Shown piece by piece: positions 16,895 through 25,717 of a stretch of 64,000 nt of DNA. Made by a program: the position numbers and the translations under genes. The notes under the pieces are model-generated. The model was given only the letters and a program-made list of their open reading frames with translations, was not told where the DNA came from and searched no databases. Origin of the DNA: Gordonia araii NBRC 100433 (GTDB lineage: Bacteria > Actinomycetota > Actinomycetes > Mycobacteriales > Mycobacteriaceae); the NCBI RefSeq assembly GCF_000241265.1, contig NZ_BAEE01000064.1, positions 150,839 through 214,838 on the forward strand, written 5' to 3'. Position 1 is the stretch's first letter; each line of letters opens with the position of its first letter.

Positions 16895-17914
16895 CTACCT
16901 GCACACCGGCGAATGCAGCGGACCGAAGATGTTCGCCTCCAGGTTCCACGCCTTGAGCGTGAAATTGCAGAGGTAGAGCATCATGAATCCTCCGTAACGT
17001 CCACTGTGGTTGATCCGGTCGGCCATGACCGGGAACCTGGCCAGAAAGGTCTCGAACGCCGGCGTGTTCGGAATCCACGCGTCGGTGACTTCCCGCAGGC
17101 CGGTGAGTGAGCGCTCGAACGAGTCGCCGGCCGTCGTCATCAGTTGGGCGAGAGAACCGATCGCGCGGTCGCCGGAGTCGAGCAGCGCGGTGAGTTGCCC
17201 GTTGTCGCCGACGATCGCCGACGTCAGTTGGCCGAGTCCGACGAACAGCTCGGTCAGCTGCGCGCTACGGCTGTCCGCGGTCGACATCAGGGTGTTGAGG
17301 TTGGCGACCAATCGGGCGAAAACCGGACCGTTCGCCGCGAGGCTGGAACCCATCGACGCGATCTGGCGGAGCAAGAGGTCCACCGACTTGGTCCGACCGG
17401 CGAACGTGTCGACGAAACCCTGCGCGAGTTCGTTGACCTGCTTGGGGTCCAGCGCGGAGAACAGCGGCTCGAACCCGTTCATCAGCGCCGTCAGGTTCAC
17501 CGGGCCGGCGGTCGCCTCGACGGGTATCTCGTTGCCGGTGCGCCGCGGCGTATTGGGGCCGCCGTCGGACAGCGCGATGTACCGGGCGCCCAGCATGTCC
17601 GCGTAGCGCACGGCGGCGCGGGCGTGCTCCGGCACGCGGTGGGCTCGTTCGATGGACACGCGGACACGCGCCCGGGCGGTGCCGTCGGCTTGCGGCGCCA
17701 GTTCGATCGCCGCGACCCGTCCGACCCGCACTCCCGACATCTTCACCGGGTTGCCCTCGACCAGCCCTTCCGCGTCGGCGAAGTTGAGCAGATAGTCCGC
17801 GGTGGCTCCGTGAACCGGAGTCCGCAACGTGTTGGCCATCAAGGAGAAGGCGACGACCCCCACACCGACGAACAGGACCGCTTTGATCACGGTCAGCAGG
17901 CGCAGCCTGGTCAT
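16895..17914 (-). CDS. mceB: Mce family protein MceB
   Basis: 339-residue Mce subunit: N-terminal helix LLTVIKAVLFVGVGVVAFSL (about 6-25), MCE domain GLVEGNPVKMSGVRVGRVAAIEL, long helical region, and a C-terminal Cys pair (YLCNFTLKAW, then HSPVCR). ATG at 17914 overlaps the mceA stop by 4 nt; the longer open frame upstream is a shadow of mceA. Confidence 0.93.
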   Translation of the reverse strand: MTRLRLLTVIKAVLFVGVGVVAFSLMANTLRTPVHGATADYLLNFADAEGLVEGNPVKMSGVRVGRVAAIELAPQADGTARARVRVSIERAHRVPEHARAAVRYADMLGARYIALSDGGPNTPRRTGNEIPVEATAGPVNLTALMNGFEPLFSALDPKQVNELAQGFVDTFAGRTKSVDLLLRQIASMGSSLAANGPVFARLVANLNTLMSTADSRSAQLTELFVGLGQLTSAIVGDNGQLTALLDSGDRAIGSLAQLMTTAGDSFERSLTGLREVTDAWIPNTPAFETFLARFPVMADRINHSGRYGGFMMLYLCNFTLKAWNLEANIFGPLHSPVCR

Positions 17915-19230
17915 CGGACCCTCACTTCCGTGCCGCGGACCATCGGCCCGAGCATCATCGTCGTAGCGGCATTGGGGTTTCCGGACGCAGGCCGGTGCCG
18001 TTGCCCGGTGATCACCGCTTCCAGCCCGCGCAGCGCCGACGCTTCTCCGGCCCCGTCGATCACCCCCGAATCGGTGAAACCGGCCGGCCGCATCCGGGGC
18101 TTGGGCGGATGCAGGATCGTTCCGTTTCGCTGACCGGGTGCGCGCACCGGTCCCGTCCCCCACAGCGATCGCTTGCCGAAACACTTGGCTCCGCGCATCG
18201 ACCCGTAGGTCGGACAGTCCGCCGCCGAGTAGGGCTGCGGCTGGGAGAAGGTCGGCACCGCGGTGATGTTGAACCGGCCCGACGCGAACAGGATGGTCCC
18301 GGCCTTGCCGAACTTGCTCGCCTCCCGCACGGTTCGGGTGATGCCGGTGGGATTGTCGGCGACGGTACCGAGGATCGTCCCCGTCGAATCGACGACGGTG
18401 ATCAGGTTCTTCCGGTTCTTCGCCACGAACGGACCGACAGATCCCAGGTAGCCGCTGGCCGAGACGAAGAACTCGGCGATCTGATCACCGGTGTCGATCA
18501 CGCCGCGCGAGATGTTCGCGACCGAGGACAGCGTTTCCATCATCGCCGGCGTCGCGCGCTTGAGCGACTCGGTGACCCTCGCGAATTGCGGAGTGGCGTC
18601 GATGAACCGGTTGATCGTCGACTCCATCTCTTTCGACGCCGTCCACCAGTCGTCGATCATCATGCCGAGTTGCTCGCCGCGCCCGCCGATCGCCTTGTCG
18701 ACGGCGGCGAGGGCGACGTTCATCTCGTCCGGCTTGACCTCGGCGATCAATTCGGAGAGCTTCGAGAAGATGTTGTAGAGGTTGATCGCGTCCGGTCCGT
18801 CGTCGACGGCGATCTGCGCGCCGGGCGTCAGGGGCGCGGCGACGTGCGTCTGCGGCGATCCGGGGATCGGTGCGAGCTGCACGTAGATGTCGCCGAAGAA
18901 GGTGCGGGGAAGCACGCGCAGCATCACGGTCGCCGGAATGCTCCCCATCGCCGCCCCGTCGATGGTCAGCCCGACCCGCGACGACGCCGAGCCGGCGTCG
19001 ATCGAGCTGATCTCGCCGACCTTGACCCCGTGGAATCGCACGGGCGCCCCGGACTGGATGAGACCCGCCGACGCCGGGATCTCGGCGTAGACCTTCGGGT
19101 CCGAATCGAGCACGCCGGTGCTGCGCGACACCATCCACAGCGAGAACGCGAGGATCAACAGGGCCGCGAGAATCGCGCGCGCCGCATAGCGCGCTCGGGA
19201 GACCGACTTTCCGGGCAACATGACCGTCAT
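17911..19230 (-). CDS. mceA: Mce family protein MceA
   Basis: 439-residue first Mce subunit: transmembrane helix AILAALLILAFSLWMVS (about 19-35), MCE domain AGLIQSGAPVRFHGVKVGEIS, then the helical Mce-C (cholesterol-uptake porter) domain and a Pro/Gly-rich tail. It starts 3 nt after the yrbEB stop. Substrate of this Mce system is unknown; no steroid-degradation genes adjoin it, so calling it mce4 would be unsupported. Confidence 0.93.
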   Translation of the reverse strand: MTVMLPGKSVSRARYAARAILAALLILAFSLWMVSRSTGVLDSDPKVYAEIPASAGLIQSGAPVRFHGVKVGEISSIDAGSASSRVGLTIDGAAMGSIPATVMLRVLPRTFFGDIYVQLAPIPGSPQTHVAAPLTPGAQIAVDDGPDAINLYNIFSKLSELIAEVKPDEMNVALAAVDKAIGGRGEQLGMMIDDWWTASKEMESTINRFIDATPQFARVTESLKRATPAMMETLSSVANISRGVIDTGDQIAEFFVSASGYLGSVGPFVAKNRKNLITVVDSTGTILGTVADNPTGITRTVREASKFGKAGTILFASGRFNITAVPTFSQPQPYSAADCPTYGSMRGAKCFGKRSLWGTGPVRAPGQRNGTILHPPKPRMRPAGFTDSGVIDGAGEASALRGLEAVITGQRHRPASGNPNAATTMMLGPMVRGTEVRVR

Positions 19231-19233
19231 CGG

Positions 19234-20097
19234 CTACAGCCCCAATCCCGGGATCTGCGGGACCAGCCCCCACAGACCGAAGGTGAACACCACGTCGAAG
19301 ATTCCGATCGCCAGGATCGAGGTGCGCAACGCGCGGCCAGCGGCCTGACCGACTCCCTCGGGTCCGCCGCTCGCGAAGTAGCCGTACGAGCAGTGCACCA
19401 GCGTCACGATCGCCGCGAATACCACGGCCTTGATCGCCGAATAGAGAAGGTCGGTGGGCGTGAGCGCCAGATGGAAGAAGTAGTCGTAGGTGCCCGACGA
19501 CTCGCCGTTGTACCAGACCACGACCGCGCGCGTCGCGATGTAGCTGGCCAGCAGACCGATCATGTAGATCGGCAGAACGCACACCATCGCGGCGATCATC
19601 CGCGTCGTCGCGAGGAACGGGATGGACCGGATGGCCATCACGTCGAGCGCGGCGATCTCGTCGGAGATCCGCATCGCGCCGATCTGGGCGGTGAATCCAG
19701 TCCCGACCTTCGCGGCCAGGGCGATCGCGACGACGACCGGTGCCAGCTCCCTGGTGTTGGCGATCGCGGCCAGCATGCCCGACAGCGACGTCATCCCGAC
19801 CAACTGCAAGCCGCGATACGTCTCGACGCCCAGCATCATCGCGGCGGCCAGCGACATCGCGAGGACGATGCCCATGGTTCCGCCTCCCGAGAGAAGGGAT
19901 TTGGTGCCGAAGGTCATCTCCGCGATCTGCCGGACGACGTGCTTGCGGTAGTGGACCAGCGTGTACGGGATGGCGGCGACCGCGCGGCCGATGAAGGTGA
20001 CGTACTCGCCGAAGCGGACCGTGTGGTCGACGAGCGGATCGAGGCGGCGGCGGTAGCCCAGGCGCGTCCGTACCCGGACATCGGTGGTGGAAACCAT
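19234..20097 (-). CDS. yrbEB: YrbE-type permease B of the mce operon
   Basis: 287-residue MlaE-family integral membrane protein, the ABC permease half of the Mce importer. Several hydrophobic helices; the conserved cytoplasmic EQ-loop-like segment is ALAAKVGTGFTAQIGAMRISDEIAALDVM, in parts at about 126-154. Ends 3 nt before mceA. The cognate ATPase (MceG) is not encoded nearby, as usual. Confidence 0.94.
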   Translation of the reverse strand: MVSTTDVRVRTRLGYRRRLDPLVDHTVRFGEYVTFIGRAVAAIPYTLVHYRKHVVRQIAEMTFGTKSLLSGGGTMGIVLAMSLAAAMMLGVETYRGLQLVGMTSLSGMLAAIANTRELAPVVVAIALAAKVGTGFTAQIGAMRISDEIAALDVMAIRSIPFLATTRMIAAMVCVLPIYMIGLLASYIATRAVVVWYNGESSGTYDYFFHLALTPTDLLYSAIKAVVFAAIVTLVHCSYGYFASGGPEGVGQAAGRALRTSILAIGIFDVVFTFGLWGLVPQIPGLGL

Positions 20098-20098
20098 G

Positions 20099-20908
20099 TC
20101 AGTACGCCCCCACAGCCGGCACGATCACCGTGTAGACCTGCGACAGGATCGTGTTGAAGATGAAGACCAGCGCGAAAGCCACGACGACCGCCTCGTTGAC
20201 CGCGTCGGCGACGCCGCTCGGACCGCCGCGGGCGTGCAGTCCTTTGAAGCAGGCCACGATGGTCGCGAGCAAGGCGAACATCGACGCCTTCACCAGCGCC
20301 ATGACGAAGTCGGACATGCGCCCGTACTGGCTGAAGGTCGACATGAACGCGCCGGCGGGAAGATGCTGCACGTAGATGTGATAGAGGTAGCAAGCGCCGA
20401 CGCCGGTGACCGTGATCAGCGAACAGAGCACGACCGAGACGACGATCGCGGCCGCGATGCGCGGTGCGACCAGCCGCTCGATGATGTTGAGGCCCATGAC
20501 CTCCATCGCGTCGATCTCTTCCCTGATCTTGCGTGAGCCCAGGTCGGTACAGATCGCCGACCCCGCGACACCGGCCATCATCAGGGCGCACACCAGGGCG
20601 GCCGCCTGCCCGACGATGACGAAGGCGACCACGGCGCCGGAGTAACCGCCGGCACCGATGCGGCCGGCGAGTTCGCCGACCGACACCGCGATGAAGACCC
20701 CCACCGGGATCATCAGCAACAGCGACGGCCCGGTACTCACCCGCCCAATGAACACGATCTGATTGAGCGTCTCCGCGAGCGACAGGCGGAACCGCAGCGT
20801 GGCGACGACGAGCGCCCCCACCGCCTGCAACGCGAACCCCAGCGTGTGCCCCGCCTCCACAGCGAGGTCGCGAACCGGCCCGCGTGAGGCGGGAAGCTCG
20901 AACGCCAT
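20099..20908 (-). CDS. yrbEA: YrbE-type permease A of the mce operon
   Basis: 269-residue MlaE-family permease, first gene of the operon. Contains AGVAGSAICTDLGSRKIREEIDAMEVMG (in parts, about 113-140), the family signature facing the ATPase. ATG 20908 is preferred to the adjacent TTG 20911 because GGGGG lies about six bases upstream of it. One base separates its stop from the yrbEB start region. Confidence 0.93.
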   Translation of the reverse strand: MAFELPASRGPVRDLAVEAGHTLGFALQAVGALVVATLRFRLSLAETLNQIVFIGRVSTGPSLLLMIPVGVFIAVSVGELAGRIGAGGYSGAVVAFVIVGQAAALVCALMMAGVAGSAICTDLGSRKIREEIDAMEVMGLNIIERLVAPRIAAAIVVSVVLCSLITVTGVGACYLYHIYVQHLPAGAFMSTFSQYGRMSDFVMALVKASMFALLATIVACFKGLHARGGPSGVADAVNEAVVVAFALVFIFNTILSQVYTVIVPAVGAY

Positions 20909-20985
20909 CAAATCCCCCGATCGGTGTTGTAATCCGGCGCCGGGCCCGATCCGCGGCGCGCTGTGGCTGTGATCACAACGAAATC

Positions 20986-21010
20986 ACCCTAACATGTTTC
21001 ATATATGAAA
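20986..21010 (-). promoter_or_regulatory. mce promoter with AT-rich palindromic operator
   Basis: TTTCATATATGAAA (20997-21010) is a perfect 14-bp palindrome; imperfect symmetry extends a few bases on both sides. On the minus strand TAGGGT (20991-20986) can serve as -10, which would put the palindrome in the spacer between -35 and -10, about 80 bp upstream of yrbEA. It probably binds a regulator; which one is unknown. Confidence 0.45.
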
Positions 21011-21051
21011 TGTGACAACGGTACCTAGGTCCTTTTGGCGGCCTACGCGGC

Positions 21052-21690
21052 CTACGCGGTCTCTGCGCGCGGAGCACGGAAAGCGCCGAGGCGCAGGATG
21101 TGGCGAAGCACGAAAGCGAGGACGGGGCTCACCAAGGGCGCCGCCCAGCGCCACGGCAGAAATCCCACCCATCTCGGCGTGCCGGCCACGGTCCAACTCA
21201 CTTCGGTCACTCCCCTCGCGCCGACGGTCGAGATATCGAAGCGCTCGGCGAAGGACTGGATCGTCGCAGGCGTGCAGACCGCCGTTCCGGTGAGCACCAA
21301 CGTCTCCGCCGGTTTGGCCAATATCACCTGTTCAGTGACGGAATAGATGGTTCCCGACATCGTGCGCCTGGACCAGACACCCCGCTCCTGGGCGCTGTGG
21401 CCGTCGATCCAGTCCGGCCCCGAGAGGAACGGGAGGCTGCTGAGATACGCGCGGCCCATGAGGCGGTCGAACACCACGTCCGGCGCGAGTGGCGTACGCG
21501 CGGACACGGTGATGGCGAATGCCGCCCGTCGCTGGAAATACTCGTCCAGTTCGGCCGGGGTCAACGGCTCGACCGGCGCGCGGTCCGGCCGGCGCGCGAT
21601 CGAGGCCGCAACGCCTGCGGCCAGCAGGCCGGCGAGCGCGATCGCGACCGACGCGCCGATCGCCAACAGTATCCATTCAACAAATGTCAT
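21052..21690 (-). CDS. Membrane-anchored SRPBCC-like protein
   Basis: 212 residues: an N-terminal membrane helix (WILLAIGASVAIALAGLLAA, about 6-25), then a soluble domain whose sequence (TPLAPDVVFDRLMGRAYLSSLPFLSG; GVWSRRTMSGTIYSVTEQVILAKPAETLVLTGT split into strands) looks like a polyketide-cyclase/START (SRPBCC) fold, then a hydrophobic C-terminal stretch. Possible lipid or hydrophobic ligand binding; not proven. The ATG is preceded by a TAATAT -10 with seven bases between, so a leaderless mRNA is likely. It points toward the mce operon, which begins 143 bp further on. Confidence 0.7.
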   Translation of the reverse strand: MTFVEWILLAIGASVAIALAGLLAAGVAASIARRPDRAPVEPLTPAELDEYFQRRAAFAITVSARTPLAPDVVFDRLMGRAYLSSLPFLSGPDWIDGHSAQERGVWSRRTMSGTIYSVTEQVILAKPAETLVLTGTAVCTPATIQSFAERFDISTVGARGVTEVSWTVAGTPRWVGFLPWRWAAPLVSPVLAFVLRHILRLGAFRAPRAETA

Positions 21691-21711
21691 ATTTTTGATA
21701 TTATCTGTCGA
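21676..21711. promoter_or_regulatory. Overlapping divergent leaderless promoters
   Basis: The core GATATTATC (21697-21705) reads as a -10 on both strands: TATTAT (21699-21704) six bases before ATG 21711 on plus, and TAATAT (21703-21698) seven bases before ATG 21690 on minus. A TTCAAC -35-like box at 21676-21681 with a 17-bp spacer serves the plus gene. Only 20 bp separate the two start codons. Confidence 0.6.
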
Positions 21712-22229
21712 TGTTGTTCACAGGAAGACGTTTCGCAACCTCCGTTCTCGTGTTGGTCGCGTCAGCGGCGTTGACGCTCCCGGCCACCGGGCAAGTACAC
21801 GCTGCGCCCGTCCCGACGATCAGCGTGACCGGCTCGGGCGATTCCGATTGGCAGATCACCTACCACCGGGGCTCCGCGGTCGGGATCGACACGCGCTGCC
21901 GCGTCTGGATGGACGATCGGGTGGTCGCGACACCGGAAGCCGTGACCGAGCGCCCGGCGGGTCAGCGGCGGCCGACGGGTCAGCGGCAGCCGGCGAATCC
22001 TCGGCGGACCGCGCCCGCCGGGCGGACGGCTCCGGAACGGCGCCCCGCTCCCCCGATGATCGTGTCGACGACCCTGCTCGGCAAGGACGTCGCGCCCGGG
22101 ATCCATCGGCTCAACATCCGATGCGGCCGCAACGTGAGTCCGACCGTGCTGCTGGTCGCGCCGCGCAACCAGATCTTCGACGGCGTCACCTGGCTGTCGA
22201 ACGGCACGGCAGGGGTCATCGGCTACTAG
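21711..22229 (+). CDS. Secreted protein of unknown function
   Basis: 172-residue exported protein. Signal peptide: basic N-terminus, hydrophobic VLVLVASAALTLPATG and a VHAAP cleavage site near residue 32. The mature part has two cysteines (TRCRVW and IRCGRN) that could form a disulfide and a Pro/Arg/Gln-rich low-complexity insert (about residues 82-112). No family recognised. Divergent from the SRPBCC-like gene with a shared promoter, which suggests a joint role at the envelope. Confidence 0.75.
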   Translation: MLFTGRRFATSVLVLVASAALTLPATGQVHAAPVPTISVTGSGDSDWQITYHRGSAVGIDTRCRVWMDDRVVATPEAVTERPAGQRRPTGQRQPANPRRTAPAGRTAPERRPAPPMIVSTTLLGKDVAPGIHRLNIRCGRNVSPTVLLVAPRNQIFDGVTWLSNGTAGVIGY

Positions 22230-22246
22230 GCAACAGGCGATATCCG

Positions 22247-22277
22247 CCGAGTGGGCACCTCACCTGCGCCGAGTGGG
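22247..22277 (-). repeat. GTGCCCAC-family repeat, 2 copies overlapping tetR end
   Basis: Two units of the GCCGAGTGGGCACCTCACC-type repeat occupy the gap between the secreted-protein gene and the convergent tetR, and the second unit supplies the last codons of tetR. Confidence 0.7.
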
Positions 22278-22865
22278 CGCGGGCGGACAGATCCACTGCC
22301 GGATGAAGGCGCGCAGCTCGTCGTCGGATCGCGGCGGGACGGTCGGGTACTGCTGGAAGCTGAGCCATATCCGCATGACCAGCTCGGCGAGGCCGGTCAT
22401 CGCATCGTCGTCATAACCCTCGGCCGCCCAATCGACGTCGAGCCGACGCAGCATCTGAGCGCCCAGATCCACGGCCCCGGCCGACGTCGCCTCGCGGGTG
22501 AAGAACTCCGTCTCCCCCGCCCGCAGCATCAGTCCGATCGCGGGTTCGTCGGGCAGCACTCGCAGGCAGTAGAGAATCGTCTCGGTGATCGCGTCCGCCG
22601 CGGTGTGCACGTGCGACAGATCCGCGCGCATCCGATCGAGAAAATCCGCCGTGCCGGCTCGCGCGACCGCGACTAGCATCTCGTCGACCGACGAGTAGTA
22701 GCGGTAGACGGTCTGGCGGGTGACACCCAGTTCGTTGGCGACGTCGGCCAGCCGGGTCTTCTGAGCACCGAAGCGCTCGACGCAGCTCGCCGCGGCACGC
22801 AGGATCCGCTCTCGGGCCTCATCGGAGTCCTGAGGCAGATCGCCTTGCCACCCCCGGGTCCTCAT
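22260..22865 (-). CDS. TetR-family regulator
   Basis: 201-residue TetR protein: helix-turn-helix at about 15-65 (ARERILRAAASCVERFGAQ, LADVANELGVTRQTVYRYYSS). Third gene of an operon with the FAD monooxygenase and the AveC-like protein, 12 nt beyond the latter, so it probably autoregulates that operon. Its C-terminus (PPAPTRRR) is encoded by an interspersed repeat unit, suggesting the original stop was replaced. Confidence 0.85.
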   Translation of the reverse strand: MRTRGWQGDLPQDSDEARERILRAAASCVERFGAQKTRLADVANELGVTRQTVYRYYSSVDEMLVAVARAGTADFLDRMRADLSHVHTAADAITETILYCLRVLPDEPAIGLMLRAGETEFFTREATSAGAVDLGAQMLRRLDVDWAAEGYDDDAMTGLAELVMRIWLSFQQYPTVPPRSDDELRAFIRQWICPPAPTRRR

Positions 22866-22877
22866 GCGGCCATCGTC

Positions 22878-24140
22878 TCACACGGCATCGGCCTGCACCT
22901 CGGCGCCGCGCGGCGCACCCGCCCCGTCGCCGAACGGCGTCGCCGCCCGCCGTCCACGGATCAGCGCGAACGCCAGCACCCCCACGGCGACGGCGAAACA
23001 GGCGACCACATAGGGAAGGTTGCCGATCGGCGTGTTGTCCGCGGTCAGCCCGTCCTCGGCGCCGAAGAAGGCGGGCAGCGCCGTCACCCACAGCACCAGA
23101 TGCACCGCCAGGAACAACGGCGGGAAGACGACGAGGAAGGGGTAGGCGGTGCGCGCGTCATCGGCGCCCGTGCCCGGTTGAGCGCGCAACCGGCGCCACT
23201 GCGCGTAGAGCAGTGCCAGCCCGATCGCCCAGACCAGGAGTAGCTCGATCGTGTACACGACCGTCTGCGCCTGCTGATTCGCGTGCTCGTCTCGCCCGAA
23301 CACCGCCGTCGGAATCGACAGCAACGGCATGCTGATCACCGCGACCACCCCGGCGACCACAATCCGCCACGTCAGCGACCACCCTCGCGGCGCACTCCCG
23401 GCCAGTGCGGCGTTGCGCACGAGGCGGACGGCGAGGTAGACGAGCACCGCGAAAGAGACGGTGGCGAACAGCCAGACGCTGCCCCACGGGACCGACGCCA
23501 GCGTCGGCACCGCCGACGGATTGCCCAGCTTGTCGGTCGGTATGCCCCGATCCTGCATCTGGCGGACCGTGTCCGCGTAGAACGGGGCGTCGATGTTCCA
23601 GGCCCACCACTTCAACTGGGGACCCAGCTGGTCGAAGATCTCGTAGAAGGCCTGGAAGACGAGCGCCACGACGATCGAGCCCCGCAGGGCCGAGCGCCGT
23701 GACCCGTCGAAGAACCCCCAGGCGCGCACGATCTCGTAGGCCAGCTGGCTCACCGCGGGATAGAAGGCGACGATGTAGAGCGGCAACCGGTCGAACATGA
23801 AGTTCACCGTGAAGACGTTGTGGGAGAACATGAATCCCATCGCCTCTTCGGCGCGGAACCACTCCGGAAAGTAGAGCGGCGGCTCGATCACGAACAGGTA
23901 GACCAGCGAACCCACCCAGATCGCCAGATTCGTCGGGTCGCCATCGCGGCGCAGCCGTCTGATGGCGTGGACCAGGGCGAGGACCGCGCCGAGGACGATC
24001 GTCACTTCCAGGACCGGCAGCGTCCAGTTCGCCAGGTCGGCCGGATTGCGCACGGTGACGATGGGATTGGCCTTCTCGCAATCGAATCCGAGATAGCCGG
24101 TGATGATCGACGGGACGTCGCCCGGGGTGCAGGCCGCCAT
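22878..24140 (-). CDS. Multi-pass membrane protein, AveC/spirocyclase-like
   Basis: 420-residue protein with about eight hydrophobic helices. The region FVIEPPLYFPEWFRAEEAMGFMFSHN and later aromatic, charged loops between helices recall the AveC-like family (AveC is a spirocyclase in avermectin synthesis); the match is from memory and modest. It starts six bases after the stop of the FAD monooxygenase (ATG preceded by AGGAGAA), so the two are translationally linked, and a tetR follows. A membrane enzyme acting on the monooxygenase product is the natural guess. The open frame upstream of 24140 is a shadow. Confidence 0.6.
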   Translation of the reverse strand: MAACTPGDVPSIITGYLGFDCEKANPIVTVRNPADLANWTLPVLEVTIVLGAVLALVHAIRRLRRDGDPTNLAIWVGSLVYLFVIEPPLYFPEWFRAEEAMGFMFSHNVFTVNFMFDRLPLYIVAFYPAVSQLAYEIVRAWGFFDGSRRSALRGSIVVALVFQAFYEIFDQLGPQLKWWAWNIDAPFYADTVRQMQDRGIPTDKLGNPSAVPTLASVPWGSVWLFATVSFAVLVYLAVRLVRNAALAGSAPRGWSLTWRIVVAGVVAVISMPLLSIPTAVFGRDEHANQQAQTVVYTIELLLVWAIGLALLYAQWRRLRAQPGTGADDARTAYPFLVVFPPLFLAVHLVLWVTALPAFFGAEDGLTADNTPIGNLPYVVACFAVAVGVLAFALIRGRRAATPFGDGAGAPRGAEVQADAV

Positions 24141-24145
24141 TTCTC

Positions 24146-25705
24146 CTACTTTCCCGCCGCCGAAACGGCTGCCATGTCTTCGGGTGCCGTCCCCTTGGGG
24201 ATCACGCGTACGCGGCCGGCCGGATGCGGCTTGCCGTCGCGCCACACGTGCGACGGCGGGTCTTGCTGACTGTCGAACCCGAGGGGCAGCTTCGTCCGGC
24301 CCAGTGCGCGTTTGCCCGCGAACCACGCCAGACCCGCCAGCACGCGCGGGCTGCGCACCATCGTCGTCACCGATTCTTCGAGGTTGAAGACGTCGGCGAA
24401 ATGCTGCGCGACGACGTCATCCTCTCGCGTCGTCGCCGAGATGTGGTTGAAAAGCGGCCAGCTCGCACGGTTGGCGAGCCGCTGTCGCCAGCGCGGCACG
24501 ACCTCGGTGCCCTGTGCATTCGCGTAGCCCTGATCGCGGGCGAGGGCGAGCGTCCAGATGTCGTCGAGCAACTGCCGTTGCGAGGCGAAGTAGTCGCGGC
24601 AGAACCCGACGCCGACGTCTCCTCCAGCGGCATCGGCCGATCGCAGCTTGTCCCGCAGCAGGACCGCCGACTTCGACGCCGAACTCATGCCCTGCGCGTA
24701 GAACGGGTTGAACCCGCAGATGGCGTCGCCGATGACGACGAGTCCGCCGGGCGGGTCGGCCAGCGCGTCGTAGCGACGGCGCTTGTTGCCGGTCGACTTC
24801 GTGACGAACACGTTCGAGATCGGCTCGCACAGGTCGACCGCACGACCGAATGCCGGCGCCCGCACCTTGTGCACGGTCTCCAGGAACTCCTCTTCCTTGC
24901 GCGGCATCGGATGGCCCCACGACCCCATCGTGACCAGCACGCGGTCGCCCTCGATCGGGAAGATCTGGCAGAGAAAGTCGTGCTCGACCGGATGCGGTCC
25001 GGTGTCGGCGGTCGGCATCACCGACATCTGCGCCCACCACCAGCTCGCCGGCGGGTCGGCCGGTTTCTGGAACCACTGGGAGGTGTAGGTGACACCCGCG
25101 TCGAGCGACTGCACCGGAACCTCGGGCCAGCCCGCCTTCGCCAGCCAATCCGCGACCGCGGAGCCCCGCCCCAGCGCGTCGACGACGAGATCCGCGGCCA
25201 CCAACCGCCGGTCCGGCCCCTCGTCGCCACCGCGCACCCACACGCCGGTGACCCGTCCGCCGTCGGCGGTCTCGAGTCCCTCGACGTTGACGCCCTCGAC
25301 GACGCGCCCGCCCGGCACCCGGGCAAGACGCTCGCGCAGGGTCCGCTCGATGAGCAGCCTCGACGCGTAGACCATGGTCATCGGCGCCTCCTTGCGAGGC
25401 ACCCAGCCGGCGCCCTCGCAGTGCGCCGCGGCCAGTGACGGCATCATGTGCAGGGCGCCCGCGTCGATCAGCGCGTCCTCGAAACCCGGGAAGAGCGCAT
25501 CCATCGCGCGGCGACCGGAGTTCAACAGGAAATGCGGGTGCTTGCTCTGCGGAATGCCTCGCCGGTGCTCGGCGTCGTCGGGGATGATGTCGCGCTCCAG
25601 CACCAGCACTTCGTCGAAATACGCCGCCGCGGCACCGGCAGCGCACATCCCCGCGATACTTCCGCCCAGCACGACCGCTCGTTTCCCGAGACTCACCCGC
25701 GACAC
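24146..25705 (-). CDS. FAD-dependent monooxygenase
   Basis: 519-residue class A-type flavoprotein: N-terminal GXGXXG-like AVVLGGSIAGMCAAGAAAAYF (in parts, residues 10-30), the DALGRGS motif near 190 and the FAD-ribityl motif VVIGDAICGFNPFYAQGMSSA (split, about 320-340). Resembles epoxidase/hydroxylase-type FAD monooxygenases; substrate unknown. GTG 25705 has GAGG touching it, while GTG 25696 (residue 4) has GAGG seven bases upstream and may be the true start. First gene of a three-gene operon with the AveC-like protein and TetR. Confidence 0.8.
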   Translation of the reverse strand: MSRVSLGKRAVVLGGSIAGMCAAGAAAAYFDEVLVLERDIIPDDAEHRRGIPQSKHPHFLLNSGRRAMDALFPGFEDALIDAGALHMMPSLAAAHCEGAGWVPRKEAPMTMVYASRLLIERTLRERLARVPGGRVVEGVNVEGLETADGGRVTGVWVRGGDEGPDRRLVAADLVVDALGRGSAVADWLAKAGWPEVPVQSLDAGVTYTSQWFQKPADPPASWWWAQMSVMPTADTGPHPVEHDFLCQIFPIEGDRVLVTMGSWGHPMPRKEEEFLETVHKVRAPAFGRAVDLCEPISNVFVTKSTGNKRRRYDALADPPGGLVVIGDAICGFNPFYAQGMSSASKSAVLLRDKLRSADAAGGDVGVGFCRDYFASQRQLLDDIWTLALARDQGYANAQGTEVVPRWRQRLANRASWPLFNHISATTREDDVVAQHFADVFNLEESVTTMVRSPRVLAGLAWFAGKRALGRTKLPLGFDSQQDPPSHVWRDGKPHPAGRVRVIPKGTAPEDMAAVSAAGK

Positions 25706-25717
25706 CTCATTTCACGT

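Noticed and set aside
12334..20908. Assignment of the operon to mce4 or mce1
   Set aside because: No adjacent sterol genes or fadD5-type marker; number cannot be read from sequence alone.
20968..20977. TGTGATCACA as a CRP/FNR site
   Set aside because: CRP-type sites need TGTGA-N6-TCACA; here the half-sites are fused without spacer.
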